Positions 28,001-35,486 of a DNA stretch of 64,000 bases are shown here, in pieces; position 1 is the first letter of the stretch; each line of letters opens with the position of its first letter. The DNA lies in contig NZ_JAMOZL010000001.1 of the NCBI RefSeq assembly GCF_023667495.1, positions 310,001-374,000 of the forward strand. Direction: 5' to 3'. The stretch is from Dyadobacter sp. MSC1_007 (GTDB lineage: Bacteria > Bacteroidota > Bacteroidia > Cytophagales > Spirosomataceae). The notes below the pieces were generated by a model. It was not told where the DNA came from, ran no database searches, and was given only the letters and a program-made list of their open reading frames with translations. A program made the translations under genes and the position numbers.

Positions 28001-28198
28001 GCCTGGAACTGAAAAGCTGAAATTTCCGTCAGCATCGGCGTTTGTACCCACATTGGTACCCTTGTAAATGATAGACGCTCCTGCGAGGCCGAGACCATCG
28101 TCGGCTGCCGATATTTTGCCGCTCAGCAGACGCACTTGTGCAAATGCGTGAGGAGAAAGCAGGCAAACCCATATAAAAAAGAGTAGAACTTTACGCAT
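25040..28198 (-). CDS. SusC/RagA family TonB-linked outer membrane protein
   Basis: A 1052-residue TonB-dependent channel: signal peptide (MRKVLLFFIWVCLLSPHAFA), carboxypeptidase-regulatory-like domain (about 24-100, LLSGKISAADDGLGLAGASI), plug domain (VANALSGKIAGVRV, IQIRGSSSVSGNNQPLIVID, and the SusC signature VLKGPNAAALYGSRAANGVI), then a 22-strand barrel ending in SLGMNLSLSF. It imports nutrients captured by the SusD partner. The 5' leader is long (about 410 bases from the predicted promoter) and contains an inverted repeat. No adjacent regulator of the ECF or hybrid two-component type is present. Confidence 0.93.
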   Translation of the reverse strand: MRKVLLFFIWVCLLSPHAFAQVRLLSGKISAADDGLGLAGASIIYKGTNVGTNADADGNFSFSVPGDGTLVVSYVGFLIKEIAIGNQTKFDIKLDADTRQLAEVVVTAFGIEREKKALGYTVQEVKGSALTESRSTNVANALSGKIAGVRVQANGGPGSSSTIQIRGSSSVSGNNQPLIVIDGVPMEQTASKTLGGGISEVNPDNIKEMSVLKGPNAAALYGSRAANGVILITTKNGQGTKGLGVEVNSNITFERPWIKPDFQNTYGGGNGYRTWYTDGWSGNITDPAEIAQYRAVYDSKYPLAGSEGTDESWGAPMDGRLVRQWWTGDDVAPLTPQPNNWEEYWQTGRTITNSVALSGGNDKGFFRLGLSRVDQKGIMYYNDFHRNNFRINSGYNLTKNISITMSGEYIKSGSDNRSYAGGQEFIWSHRSVSWDQLRDYESYIGVHNQKTGDSDPPNWQHTFFTNPYFSQKNLPSGNQKDRLLGNIALNYKILPSLSLMLRTGTDYWSDTRINVTNFLRVRNGVRTPGRYNEEVLRSQETNSDFMLTYNKNLSTDFGLNVQFGGIQRKNYYKRNYFNVNELIVDGLYNAGNSVPSQNTIESEIRKSETQSLFGTANLSWRNALFLDLTARNDWSSTLPSNARSYFYPSASVSAVITELMDLKSNVLSFGKIRASYAQVGNDATPYQLAQTFTSSGSWNGSVAKFAENIQIANSNLKPEITTGLELGADLRFLKGKIALDVTYYNQTTKDQILGVEISKASGYNTRILNAGKITNKGVEVTISGTPVKLSNGFSWDVSLNYARNRNKVVELAEGLTTYTLATQRGMSSEARVGEAYGTFYGVGFQKSPDGQVVYGANGLPVTASNQKLGNVQPDWIGGMLNTFNYKGFSLTALVDVRIGGDIYDEGTGTARWTGQYAETALGREEGVIGKGVREVTAADGTKSFVPNDIIVTANQLYGYNNPRNYHESAIFDASYVKLRELSLGYSISPAFLKRIKIQSAKISVVGRNVWMIFKNTPHIDPEIDAKGGNSQGFGYGELPSSRSLGMNLSLSF

Positions 28199-28253
28199 GG
28201 GGAATCTGAGTTAAATTGTTGTTAGGTGCTCGTAGTAGTAGGAGGGAAAAAAG

Positions 28254-28325
28254 TTATGGCTGTGTGTCGTCCACGCTGCCATGCGCCGCACACACTTTCA
28301 CGCGGACAGAACAACACAGCCATAA
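28254..28325 (-). promoter_or_regulatory. Inverted repeat in the 5' leader of the SusC gene
   Basis: TTATGGCTGTGT (28254-28265) is perfectly complementary to ACACAGCCATAA (28314-28325), with a 48-base interior that can pair further. It lies 56-128 bases before the SusC start on the minus strand, inside the predicted leader. It could be an RNA switch, a small-RNA target or an operator; nothing in it matches a riboswitch I know. Confidence 0.45.
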
Positions 28326-28615
28326 GCTTGCAACACTGCTTTTCCGGAAAGCAATACCCTCTTTAATCGAGGACAAACAATGATAACGGTTTCGGCAAGG
28401 CCATGAAAAACCCGGACGCCGAACAGTTGTTTGTCCACGGTAATCAAGAAATACGTATTAAAAAAATTATATTGTGTTAGAGCGTAACTTACCTGGCGGT
28501 CGTAATTTGATCCTGCCAATTCCCGGTAAGCCCCTCTCAACACGTTCAGATATATTCATGTGCGGCTGGAATATATCTTCGGTTTAGAAGTTCTGTCATC
28601 CGTATGATGACTTTT

Positions 28616-28645
28616 CAAATATACTGACAAAGTCAAAAAATGCAA
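28616..28645 (-). promoter_or_regulatory. Bacteroidota-type promoter for the SusC/SusD operon
   Basis: TATATTTG (28623-28616, minus strand) matches TAnnTTTG and a TTG (28645-28643) lies 19 bases upstream, close to the expected -33 spacing. Transcription would begin near 28610, giving a leader of about 410 bases. The rest of the 28199-28973 spacer (28646-28908) is AT-rich and shows no recognisable gene. Confidence 0.6.
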
Positions 28646-28908
28646 GAGAATAAATTTAAATATTGAAGTTTTTTGCAATAAAAATTGGTCATTTAAAATC
28701 AATATAAAATGTTATTGGAATATATCGATAAATAATTTTAATAAACCGATTTTTAAGATTTCCTACCAGATGTGTAGATTAAGTGTTCGTCTGATGGTTG
28801 CTAATTGCTTAATATTAAGCTAATTAACTATGATGGATTGTAGTTATAATGTACTATTGAGTGACTAAGCGGCCGCTAAGGCCTATTTGTGGCGAAATGT
28901 TGTCGAAA

Positions 28909-28949
28909 CGAAAAAAGAGCGCCTCTTGCATAGAGGCGCTCTTTTTTCG
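28909..28949. terminator. Strong bidirectional-type terminator after aguB
   Basis: A perfect 17-bp stem CGAAAAAAGAGCGCCTC (28909-28925) with GAGGCGCTCTTTTTTCG (28933-28949) and a 7-base loop, 25 bases past the aguB stop. The A/T-runs at each base give U-tracts in both directions. Confidence 0.88.
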
Positions 28950-28973
28950 TGTATTGAAATAATTATATTCTGC

Positions 28974-29876
28974 TCAAATCGGCTGGTCGATAAATCTTTT
29001 AAGTATCGGTTTATAAGAATCCACGCGGCGATCACGTAGGAACGGCCAGGTAGTGCGGTAATGGTCGAGCTTACCGAGGTCAAGTTCCTGTACATACGTC
29101 ACTTCTTCGTCATGCGGGGCCAGGTACAAGAGCCTGCCATGCGGATTGGCCACAAACGATCCACCCCAGAACTGCTGGTCTGCTTCCCTTCCGACGCGGT
29201 TAACGGACACCACATATACTCCGTTCGCGACCGCATGTCCGCGCTGGATTGTCTGCCAGGCACCATATTGCTCTTCGTTGGTCTGCGGATCGGTTTCGTT
29301 GGTGTCCCAGCCGATGGCGGTGGGATAAAAAAGTATCTCTGCACCCATGAGGCTTGTAATGCGGGCAGCTTCGGGATACCACTGGTCCCAGCAGATCAAC
29401 ACGCCTATCCGGGCAAATTTGGTTTCAAATATCCGGTATCCGTCGGTATCCTGTTCGGTAACCGGCGCGTCCCCGGGAGTGAAGTAGAATTTCTCGTAAT
29501 AACCCGGATCGTCGGGAATGTGCATTTTTCGGTATTTGCCTAAATATGTACCGTCGGCGTCGAGTACAGCCGTGGTGTTGTGGTACAGGCCGTGCGCACG
29601 CTTTTCGAAGAGCGAAGCGATGATCACCACACCCAATTCCTTCGCCAAAGCACCCAATGCGGTGGTAGATGGGCCGGGAATGGCTTCGGCAAGGCTAAAA
29701 TTGCCATGGTCTTCTATATCGCAGAAATACAATGACTTGAAAAGCTCCTGAAGACAGATGATCTGTGCGCCTTTTTGCGAAGCTTCACGGATTTTGATGG
29801 TTGCTTTTTGAAAATTCGCATCAACATCAGCCGTACAACTCATTTGTACCAGCCCTATGTTTACTTTTTTGTTCAT
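28974..29876 (-). CDS. aguB: N-carbamoylputrescine amidase
   Basis: A 300-residue nitrilase-superfamily enzyme that hydrolyses N-carbamoylputrescine to putrescine, ammonia and CO2. The Glu-Lys-Cys triad is E44 (LQELF), K117 (YRKMHIPDD) and C162 (LICWDQWYPEA). PGYYEKFYFTPGD and HIPDDPGYYEK are diagnostic for the AguB subgroup. It complements agmatine deiminase (18506-19564). It is probably a single-gene unit. Confidence 0.93.
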   Translation of the reverse strand: MNKKVNIGLVQMSCTADVDANFQKATIKIREASQKGAQIICLQELFKSLYFCDIEDHGNFSLAEAIPGPSTTALGALAKELGVVIIASLFEKRAHGLYHNTTAVLDADGTYLGKYRKMHIPDDPGYYEKFYFTPGDAPVTEQDTDGYRIFETKFARIGVLICWDQWYPEAARITSLMGAEILFYPTAIGWDTNETDPQTNEEQYGAWQTIQRGHAVANGVYVVSVNRVGREADQQFWGGSFVANPHGRLLYLAPHDEEVTYVQELDLGKLDHYRTTWPFLRDRRVDSYKPILKRFIDQPI

Positions 29877-29918
29877 CGACGGTCGTTTGTGATTAACTCA
29901 ATGGTCGCAAATGCAACA

Positions 29919-30905
29919 CTATTTTGCTTGTGGTAGTTCTTTGATCGGGAAATCGAAGGCAATGTCATTCATGCATTTGAAATGTTTTTTCGGACATTGG
30001 CTATATCCGATCTTCGAGCAGGGACGACATTCCAGGCCTTTCGTTTCCAGCACTTCGAATGCCGTTTTGTATGGATACATCCCGAATGCGGGCACAGTAT
30101 TTCCCCAGATCGAATATACTTTCTTTCTGAATGCGGCCGCTACGTGCATGAGGCCCGTATCATGCGAGAACACGATCAGTGCTTTTTCGATCAGCGACGC
30201 CGATTGATTAAAATTGTATTTTCCGCAGGCATTGAAAATTGGGTCATCGCCAATTGCCTGCCTCACGGCCTCGCCGGCTTCGAAATCTTCTTTGCCGCCT
30301 AACAGGATAACAGGGAAATTGATTTTTTTGCATAGCTCGATCATCCGCGGTACAGGCAGCTTTTTGGTGAAATGCTGACCGCCGATCGCATAAGCGACGT
30401 AACCTTGCTGATGTGTCGCCGGTAGCCAGCTCAGCTCGACCTGGTCTTTGTAGGGAATAAAGTAATCCAGTCCTTTGTCGTCGTTGACGATATTGAATGA
30501 CTTCAAAGTATCCAGGCACCGATCCACAATATGCACATCGGGCAAGTAGTTGACCTTGAATTGCGTCATCAGCCATTTTTGCACATTGAGCTTTTCAAAG
30601 CTGAATGATGGCACGCCGAGTGTCCATTTGATCCGTAAAGTCCGGATATTACGGTGCAGGTCTATAATGTAGTCAAAATTCTCTTTTTTGAGTAGTGACA
30701 AGATGCCCGCCGTATCTTTTTCGAGCAGCCATACCTTATCTATATAAGGATTGTCTTGCAACAGGAATTCGAATTTACTTTTGGTAAAATAATGGATCTC
30801 CGCCTGTGGCATCTGCTGTTTCAGACAACGCACAACCGGCGTGGTGAGCACGATGTCTCCGATCGACGAAAAACGCAGAATGAGGAATTTGACCGGTTTA
30901 TTCAC
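29919..30905 (-). CDS. Glycosyltransferase family 9 (heptosyltransferase-like)
   Basis: A 328-residue GT9 enzyme, GT-B fold. The start FLILRFSSIGDIVLTTPVVR and C-terminal FSHDTGLMHVAAAFRKKVYS followed by IWGN are the family hallmarks (donor-binding DTGLMHVAAA). A cysteine-rich end (ECRPCSKIGYSQCPKKHFKC) resembles that of Bacteroidota GT9 proteins. It likely adds a sugar to the lipopolysaccharide core at the inner membrane. Starts with GTG at 30905, overlapping the end of the acyltransferase gene by 8 bases, so the two form an LPS operon. Confidence 0.88.
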   Translation of the reverse strand: MNKPVKFLILRFSSIGDIVLTTPVVRCLKQQMPQAEIHYFTKSKFEFLLQDNPYIDKVWLLEKDTAGILSLLKKENFDYIIDLHRNIRTLRIKWTLGVPSFSFEKLNVQKWLMTQFKVNYLPDVHIVDRCLDTLKSFNIVNDDKGLDYFIPYKDQVELSWLPATHQQGYVAYAIGGQHFTKKLPVPRMIELCKKINFPVILLGGKEDFEAGEAVRQAIGDDPIFNACGKYNFNQSASLIEKALIVFSHDTGLMHVAAAFRKKVYSIWGNTVPAFGMYPYKTAFEVLETKGLECRPCSKIGYSQCPKKHFKCMNDIAFDFPIKELPQAK

Positions 30906-31812
30906 TTTTGATTTCCTGAAGTAACTGTGATGGCGGAAGATTTTCGGGCTTTTTGTGTTTCCAGCGCTTGTGCGACCAGAGCCAGTTGTCTGGTTGCTGT
31001 ATGATATCCTGTTCCAGAAAGCCGATCTGGGCTTGCAGAATGCTGTTGTTGGGCTCCTGTTTGGGTGTTTCCGTGATCAGCCTGAAATAACCTTTGTAAA
31101 ATCCCCTTTTTGCCTCATTTTTCAATACGGCCATGTATAAAACGGGAGAATTGAGCCGGCGCGCTATCAACTCCACACCACGAAACACGCCGGTATCCTG
31201 GTTCAGAAATTTCGTCCAGAACGCCTTTTCCGGCACAGGCGACTGGTCGTTGATCAGTATAAATATAAAAGGCCTGTCCCGCGGTTGCATGGCTTTGGAA
31301 ATGGCCTCCTTCATCGTCACCATTTCGGTCCCAAACCGCGTCCTCACATTTTTAAACCAATCTTCAAATACATCGTTTTGAAGTTCATGGTACACGACAA
31401 CCATTTGGTGCGACAGTCGGGCGGAGCCGAAAAGGTTCAGCATTTCCCAGTTTCCCAAATGTCCTGCTACCACCACTAAATTTTGGTTCTTTTCAAAATA
31501 GTGGTCTAAAATGTGCATATCCAGGTCGATCCGGCCCAGCAGATCCTCTCTGGAAATGGATTTCAGTTTGATTGTTTCGAAAATGATATCGGTGAAATTG
31601 CGGTAAAACTTGCCAGCGATTTCGTGTATCTTTTTGTCATTGTAGGTTGGAAAGCTGTTCCGGAGGTTACTCAAAACCACCTTTTTCCTGTATTGGCCAA
31701 TATCAAAGATGAGAAAACGTAGGATGTCGGAAAGCCTGTAAAGTTTGCCCCAGGAAAGCCTTGAAATCGCATCGAGGAGTTTCAGGAAGAGCTGGGTAAA
31801 AAACGCATTCAT
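30898..31812 (-). CDS. LpxL/HtrB-like lysophospholipid (lipid A) acyltransferase
   Basis: About 304 residues with an N-terminal membrane segment and the HxxxxE acyltransferase motif in VVAGHLGNWEML. Other family elements are RRLNSPVLYMAVLKNE and the C-terminal QPDNWLWSHKRWKHKKP (WxWxHKRWK is typical of LpxL). It probably transfers a secondary acyl chain to lipid A. I chose ATG at 31812 (MNAFFTQLFLKLLDAI); an in-frame start at 31872 adds 20 residues without hydrophobic character. Confidence 0.87.
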   Translation of the reverse strand: MNAFFTQLFLKLLDAISRLSWGKLYRLSDILRFLIFDIGQYRKKVVLSNLRNSFPTYNDKKIHEIAGKFYRNFTDIIFETIKLKSISREDLLGRIDLDMHILDHYFEKNQNLVVVAGHLGNWEMLNLFGSARLSHQMVVVYHELQNDVFEDWFKNVRTRFGTEMVTMKEAISKAMQPRDRPFIFILINDQSPVPEKAFWTKFLNQDTGVFRGVELIARRLNSPVLYMAVLKNEAKRGFYKGYFRLITETPKQEPNNSILQAQIGFLEQDIIQQPDNWLWSHKRWKHKKPENLPPSQLLQEIKSE

Positions 31813-31916
31813 TGGTGAGTACTTCTTTTGCAAATCGAATTTTCGGTTGGCAAAGGTAGCACATCCGATCAATTTTTTTTCTTATATTCACTGTTTCAAA
31901 CCGTAGAAGTAATGCT

Positions 31917-32249
31917 ATGCTTGAAGGGTTATTTGACATCAGAAACGATCGCAGGCTGAGCGTTTACCTGTACCGGATGGGATTCGGAATGTGGCTTTTG
32001 TATCTCGTGCTCGGTGCGCCTGCATTGCACGCTTACGCGCATTACCGGCAGGATTGCGGCGTACTTTCTTTTGCAATGATGATTTTCGGTTTCAGCGCGT
32101 CAATGGTGTATGACTATTTTCACCACCACGATCAGTATGAAATGAAGAAGAAATGGCTGTTTATCAGCTATGTAGTGCTCGCCGGAGTGATCTATTTCCT
32201 CGAATTCCGTGGCAAAATCGATTTAAACTGGCTTATCAGCCTGCTTTAA
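31917..32249 (+). CDS. Small membrane protein of unknown function
   Basis: A 110-residue protein with about three hydrophobic helices (GFGMWLLYLVLGAPALHAY, VLSFAMMIFGFSASMVY, WLFISYVVLAGVIYFLEF). I recognise no family. It is divergent from the acyltransferase gene (104 bases between starts) and its last four bases overlap the convergent cobA gene. A cluster of histidines (YFHHHDQYEMKKK) lies between helices two and three. Confidence 0.6.
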   Translation: MLEGLFDIRNDRRLSVYLYRMGFGMWLLYLVLGAPALHAYAHYRQDCGVLSFAMMIFGFSASMVYDYFHHHDQYEMKKKWLFISYVVLAGVIYFLEFRGKIDLNWLISLL

Positions 32250-33019
32250 TCAGCCAATCCGCTTACAGACTGTCCTTTTTGCATCAGTTCCTGAACCTTT
32301 TGATAGGAAAGATCGGGAAGCGCTGCTACCTGGCCTATTACAATAATTGCAGGCGAAGCCAATTCGCTTACCCGGGCAAGCGGAACGATATTGCTGATTT
32401 TGCCCGTAACGACCTTCTGTTCTTCCAAAGTGCCGTTTTGAATAATCGAAATAGATTCATCCGCCCTGCCCAGGCCCGAGTACATGGCCACAATCTCTTC
32501 CAATTTATGAAGGCCCATTAAAATAACCACCGTTGCTGTGGATTGAGCAGCCAAATGTAGGTCTTTCGAAAGCGCATGTGCTTTGGTAGTGCCGGTGATG
32601 ACCCAGAAACTTTCGCTTACACCTCGTGAGGTTAACGGGATGCCGGCAAGGGCTGGTACTGCATAGCTGCTTGAAATGCCTGGTATCACTTCGGATTCAA
32701 TGCCGTGTTCGGCGGCATACATGATCTCCTCGTAACCACGCCCGAAAATGAACGAATCGCCGCCTTTCAGCCGGACAACCTCGCCATATTGACGTGCCTT
32801 CTCCACGATCAGGTCATTGATCTCGTCCTGTGCGCAGCTTGTTTTACCAAAGCGCTTCCCGACGAGTATTTTGACGCAATCTTCGGGACAGTAATCCAGC
32901 AATGAGGGGTGGGCGAGGGAATCGTAGAGTACAACCCGTGCTTTCCGCAGGGCTTTGACCCCCTTCATGGTGATCAGGTCGGGATCGCCCGGCCCGGCAC
33001 CTATCAGTGTCAGTTTCAT
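32246..33019 (-). CDS. cobA: Uroporphyrinogen-III C-methyltransferase (SUMT)
   Basis: A 257-residue tetrapyrrole methylase. It begins LTLIGAGPGDPDLITMKGVK (the SAM-binding GAGPGDPDL motif), continues with VVRLKGGDSFIFGRGYEE (second family motif) and VIPGISSSYAVPALAGIPLT. It makes precorrin-2 from uroporphyrinogen III with two SAM, the first step to siroheme, the cofactor of the sulfite reductase encoded immediately upstream. It is the last gene of the sulfur operon. The oxidation/chelation enzyme needed next is not encoded intact nearby; only a relic is fused to the TauE/SafE exporter. Confidence 0.93.
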   Translation of the reverse strand: MKLTLIGAGPGDPDLITMKGVKALRKARVVLYDSLAHPSLLDYCPEDCVKILVGKRFGKTSCAQDEINDLIVEKARQYGEVVRLKGGDSFIFGRGYEEIMYAAEHGIESEVIPGISSSYAVPALAGIPLTSRGVSESFWVITGTTKAHALSKDLHLAAQSTATVVILMGLHKLEEIVAMYSGLGRADESISIIQNGTLEEQKVVTGKISNIVPLARVSELASPAIIVIGQVAALPDLSYQKVQELMQKGQSVSGLAD

Positions 33020-33022
33020 AGA

Positions 33023-33093
33023 GGCTATCGGCTTTCAGCTTTCGGCCATCGATAATCGGCTCTCCAAATGCTGAAAGCCGACTGTCGATAGCC
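33023..33093. repeat. Palindromic spacer repeat, GGCTTTCAGC family, between sulfite reductase gene and cobA
   Basis: GGCTATCGGCTTTCAGC (33023-33039) is complementary to GCTGAAAGCCGA (33070-33081) plus GATAGCC (33087-33093). It fills most of the 83-base spacer. A single-arm relative, CGGCTTTCAGC, occurs at 48224-48256. Confidence 0.65.
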
Positions 33094-33102
33094 GATTGCC
33101 GT

Positions 33103-35331
33103 TTAGCTATCTTTTCCGAATGAGAGTTCCTGCAATGCGGGTTCTCCCGTTTCAAGTAGTTGCGATTCGCGTGTTGCTCTTACGAAATCAAGGAACTGCT
33201 CGGCAGCGTCGATGAAGTAAGTAGCGAATGCTTCGCTTGGTTCAAATTTATTAATACTGAATACCAATGATTTGAATGGCGTTTCAGCTTTGTCAGCCAA
33301 TGCAAATTCAGCTGGTGTTTCATATTTGAACTCTTGACCGAAATGTGTTTCGAAATCGTTGATGATACCATACTGTGTGTTGGTAGTCACATCTTTCGAC
33401 ATCAAAAGGCCTTTGGCACCAGTGATAAACACATTATAGGCATGATAAATCGCATCCGCCCAAATGCCTGATTCGAAGTTTTCTTTCGCAAGGTTCAGCT
33501 TTTCCTGACCTTCAACAATCGTCGTTGCAACCAAATCCACAAGCACACTCGCGCATTCACCTACACCGATCTCAGTTTTGAACAGTTCATCGTGGTCCCA
33601 GTCGCGGTAATCGTCATCCTGCAAGGTCGACAGATCGGCAAGCGGTTTCAGCAATTGGAAGAAGTAATTTTTGGTCTGACGAAGATAATACTGGTTGTAA
33701 TATTCACCTTCCAGTGCATTGGTTTCATAGTCGTCGAACAACGTACGCAACACTTCCGGCCCGCGCTTGGTAGGCACTTTGATCACTTTATCGCCAATCA
33801 AACCGATGCCATCACTTGAAAAACCGCCGCCAAGCAATACCTGCAATGCAGGCAAAACCAGCTTGCCATTTTTGATCGAGCTTCCGTGGAAACCGATATT
33901 GGAAGCATTATGCTGGCCGCAACCGTTCATACAACCGCTGATCTTGATTTTGATGTCCTGGTTGTAGATCATTTCCGGATATTCTTCTTTCATCACATCT
34001 TCCAACACACGGGTAATGCCGTAGCTGCTGGAAATTGCCAGGTTACAAGTATCTGTTCCAGGACAGGTGGTAATGTCCATGGTGCTGTCGAAACCAGGAG
34101 CTGCGAGTCCGAGCTTAGCCAGTTCGTGGTAAATAGCTACCAGGTCTTCACCTTTTACAAAACGCAGGATATAGCCCTGGTTTACCGTTACGCGAATATC
34201 GTCAGCTGCATATTGGCGCACTACATCAGCAAGCGCACGTGCAGTATCTGAGCTCATATCGCCCAGCAACACACGCAGCTGAACCGCATACCAGCCCTTT
34301 TGTTTTTGCTCAAATGTATTGGTCCTCAACCATTTCGTGAAAGTATCCAGCTGAGAAGCGTCGATGCTTTCCGCTGCTATTTTCAAGATTTCGGCCTCGC
34401 TCAATGAAGGGCGTGGTGCATGGTTGATGGATTCGGCTTCGTTAGTTCCGAAAAGGTCTTCCGGAATGTAAAATACCTTGTTTTTAACTGCTGTGCGTTC
34501 CTCCTCTACCTTCTCCATCATCGCTTCCAGGCCCAGGTCGTTCAAAAGGAACTTCATACGTGCCTTGTGACGACGTACACGCTCACCATAGCGGTCGAAT
34601 ACGCGAAGCATCGCTTCGATGAAAGGAATTACTTTTTCTTCTTCCAGGAATTCAAAGGCAGTTTGTGCTGAAAAAGGCTGGGCACCAAGGCCGCCACCGA
34701 TCAGTACTTTGTAGCCTCTCACCATTTCTCCCGCTGCATTCACGCCCATTTTGGCGATCAGTCCCACGTCGTGGATAAATGCCAGCGCGGAGTCTTTTTC
34801 TGACGAAGAAACAGCGATTTTGAACTTCCGGCCCATATCCTGGTTGATCGGATTACGGAGGAAGTAAGCGAATATCGAATGAGTCATCGGTGTTACATCG
34901 AAAGGCTCATCCGGGTCAATACCCGCGACAGACGACGCCGTAACGTTGCGGATCGTATTACCACAAGCCTCTTTTAATGTAATTCCGGCATCTTCGAGGT
35001 CAGCCCAGAGCTGGGGTGAATCGGCAAGCTTTACAAAGTGCAGCTGAATATCCTGGCGCGTAGTGGCGTGCAGGTTTCCGGTCGCATATTTGTCTGAAGT
35101 ATCTGCAATGCGGACTAACTGGTCGGCGGTAATGCGTCCGTAAGGTAATTTGATACGGATCATTTGCACACCAGGCTGACGCTGACCATACACACCGCGG
35201 GTAAGGCGGAATTTACGGAACGCTTCTTCGGGTGTTTCGCCTGAGTAGAAGGCACCGATTTTTTGTTGTAGGTCAACGATATCGCGCTTTGCAACGGCGG
35301 ATACTTTGTCAGAAATGATTAATTCGCTCAT
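33103..35331 (-). CDS. Siroheme sulfite/nitrite reductase with C-terminal HEPN-like domain
   Basis: A 742-residue hemoprotein that, from its operon, reduces sulfite to sulfide. The two ferredoxin-like and siroheme domains occupy about residues 30-580. The [4Fe-4S]-siroheme ligands are C423-x5-C429 (CPGTDTC) and C467-x3-C471 (CMNGC). About 140 extra residues at the C-terminus (from about 600: KLNLAKENFESGIWADAIYH, NVFITGAKGLLMSK) are helical and resemble a HEPN domain, an architecture found in Bacteroidota reductases of this group; its purpose is unknown. Usual NirA/Sir proteins are about 560 residues. Starts with ATG at 35331. Confidence 0.88.
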   Translation of the reverse strand: MSELIISDKVSAVAKRDIVDLQQKIGAFYSGETPEEAFRKFRLTRGVYGQRQPGVQMIRIKLPYGRITADQLVRIADTSDKYATGNLHATTRQDIQLHFVKLADSPQLWADLEDAGITLKEACGNTIRNVTASSVAGIDPDEPFDVTPMTHSIFAYFLRNPINQDMGRKFKIAVSSSEKDSALAFIHDVGLIAKMGVNAAGEMVRGYKVLIGGGLGAQPFSAQTAFEFLEEEKVIPFIEAMLRVFDRYGERVRRHKARMKFLLNDLGLEAMMEKVEEERTAVKNKVFYIPEDLFGTNEAESINHAPRPSLSEAEILKIAAESIDASQLDTFTKWLRTNTFEQKQKGWYAVQLRVLLGDMSSDTARALADVVRQYAADDIRVTVNQGYILRFVKGEDLVAIYHELAKLGLAAPGFDSTMDITTCPGTDTCNLAISSSYGITRVLEDVMKEEYPEMIYNQDIKIKISGCMNGCGQHNASNIGFHGSSIKNGKLVLPALQVLLGGGFSSDGIGLIGDKVIKVPTKRGPEVLRTLFDDYETNALEGEYYNQYYLRQTKNYFFQLLKPLADLSTLQDDDYRDWDHDELFKTEIGVGECASVLVDLVATTIVEGQEKLNLAKENFESGIWADAIYHAYNVFITGAKGLLMSKDVTTNTQYGIINDFETHFGQEFKYETPAEFALADKAETPFKSLVFSINKFEPSEAFATYFIDAAEQFLDFVRATRESQLLETGEPALQELSFGKDS

Positions 35332-35403
35332 GGTGATATTCTAATCGTCTATCGGGATAGTATATTTTTTAATCCTAGTGTGCGCTTTTTGCCTTGTAGG
35401 CTC

Positions 35404-35486
35404 GGCTTCGACTGCGCTCAGCCTGACATTATTAAGTCAAAGCCTGTATGCGAATGTCACCCTGAGCGCACCGGGCCGCCGAAGGG
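35404..35486. repeat. Palindromic repeat, CACTTCGACTGCGCTCAG family, copy 3, between cysN and sulfite reductase gene
   Basis: GGCTTCGACTGCGCTCAGCCTGACATT pairs with AATGTCACCCTGAGCGCA...GCCGAAGG. It starts directly after the cysN stop codon (35487) and is related to the two copies at 21541-21690. Confidence 0.72.

Noticed and set aside
28298..28543. 81-codon open frame on the minus strand in the SusC leader
   Set aside because: No recognisable family, overlaps a structured inverted repeat, and the codon use looks random; more likely untranslated leader.
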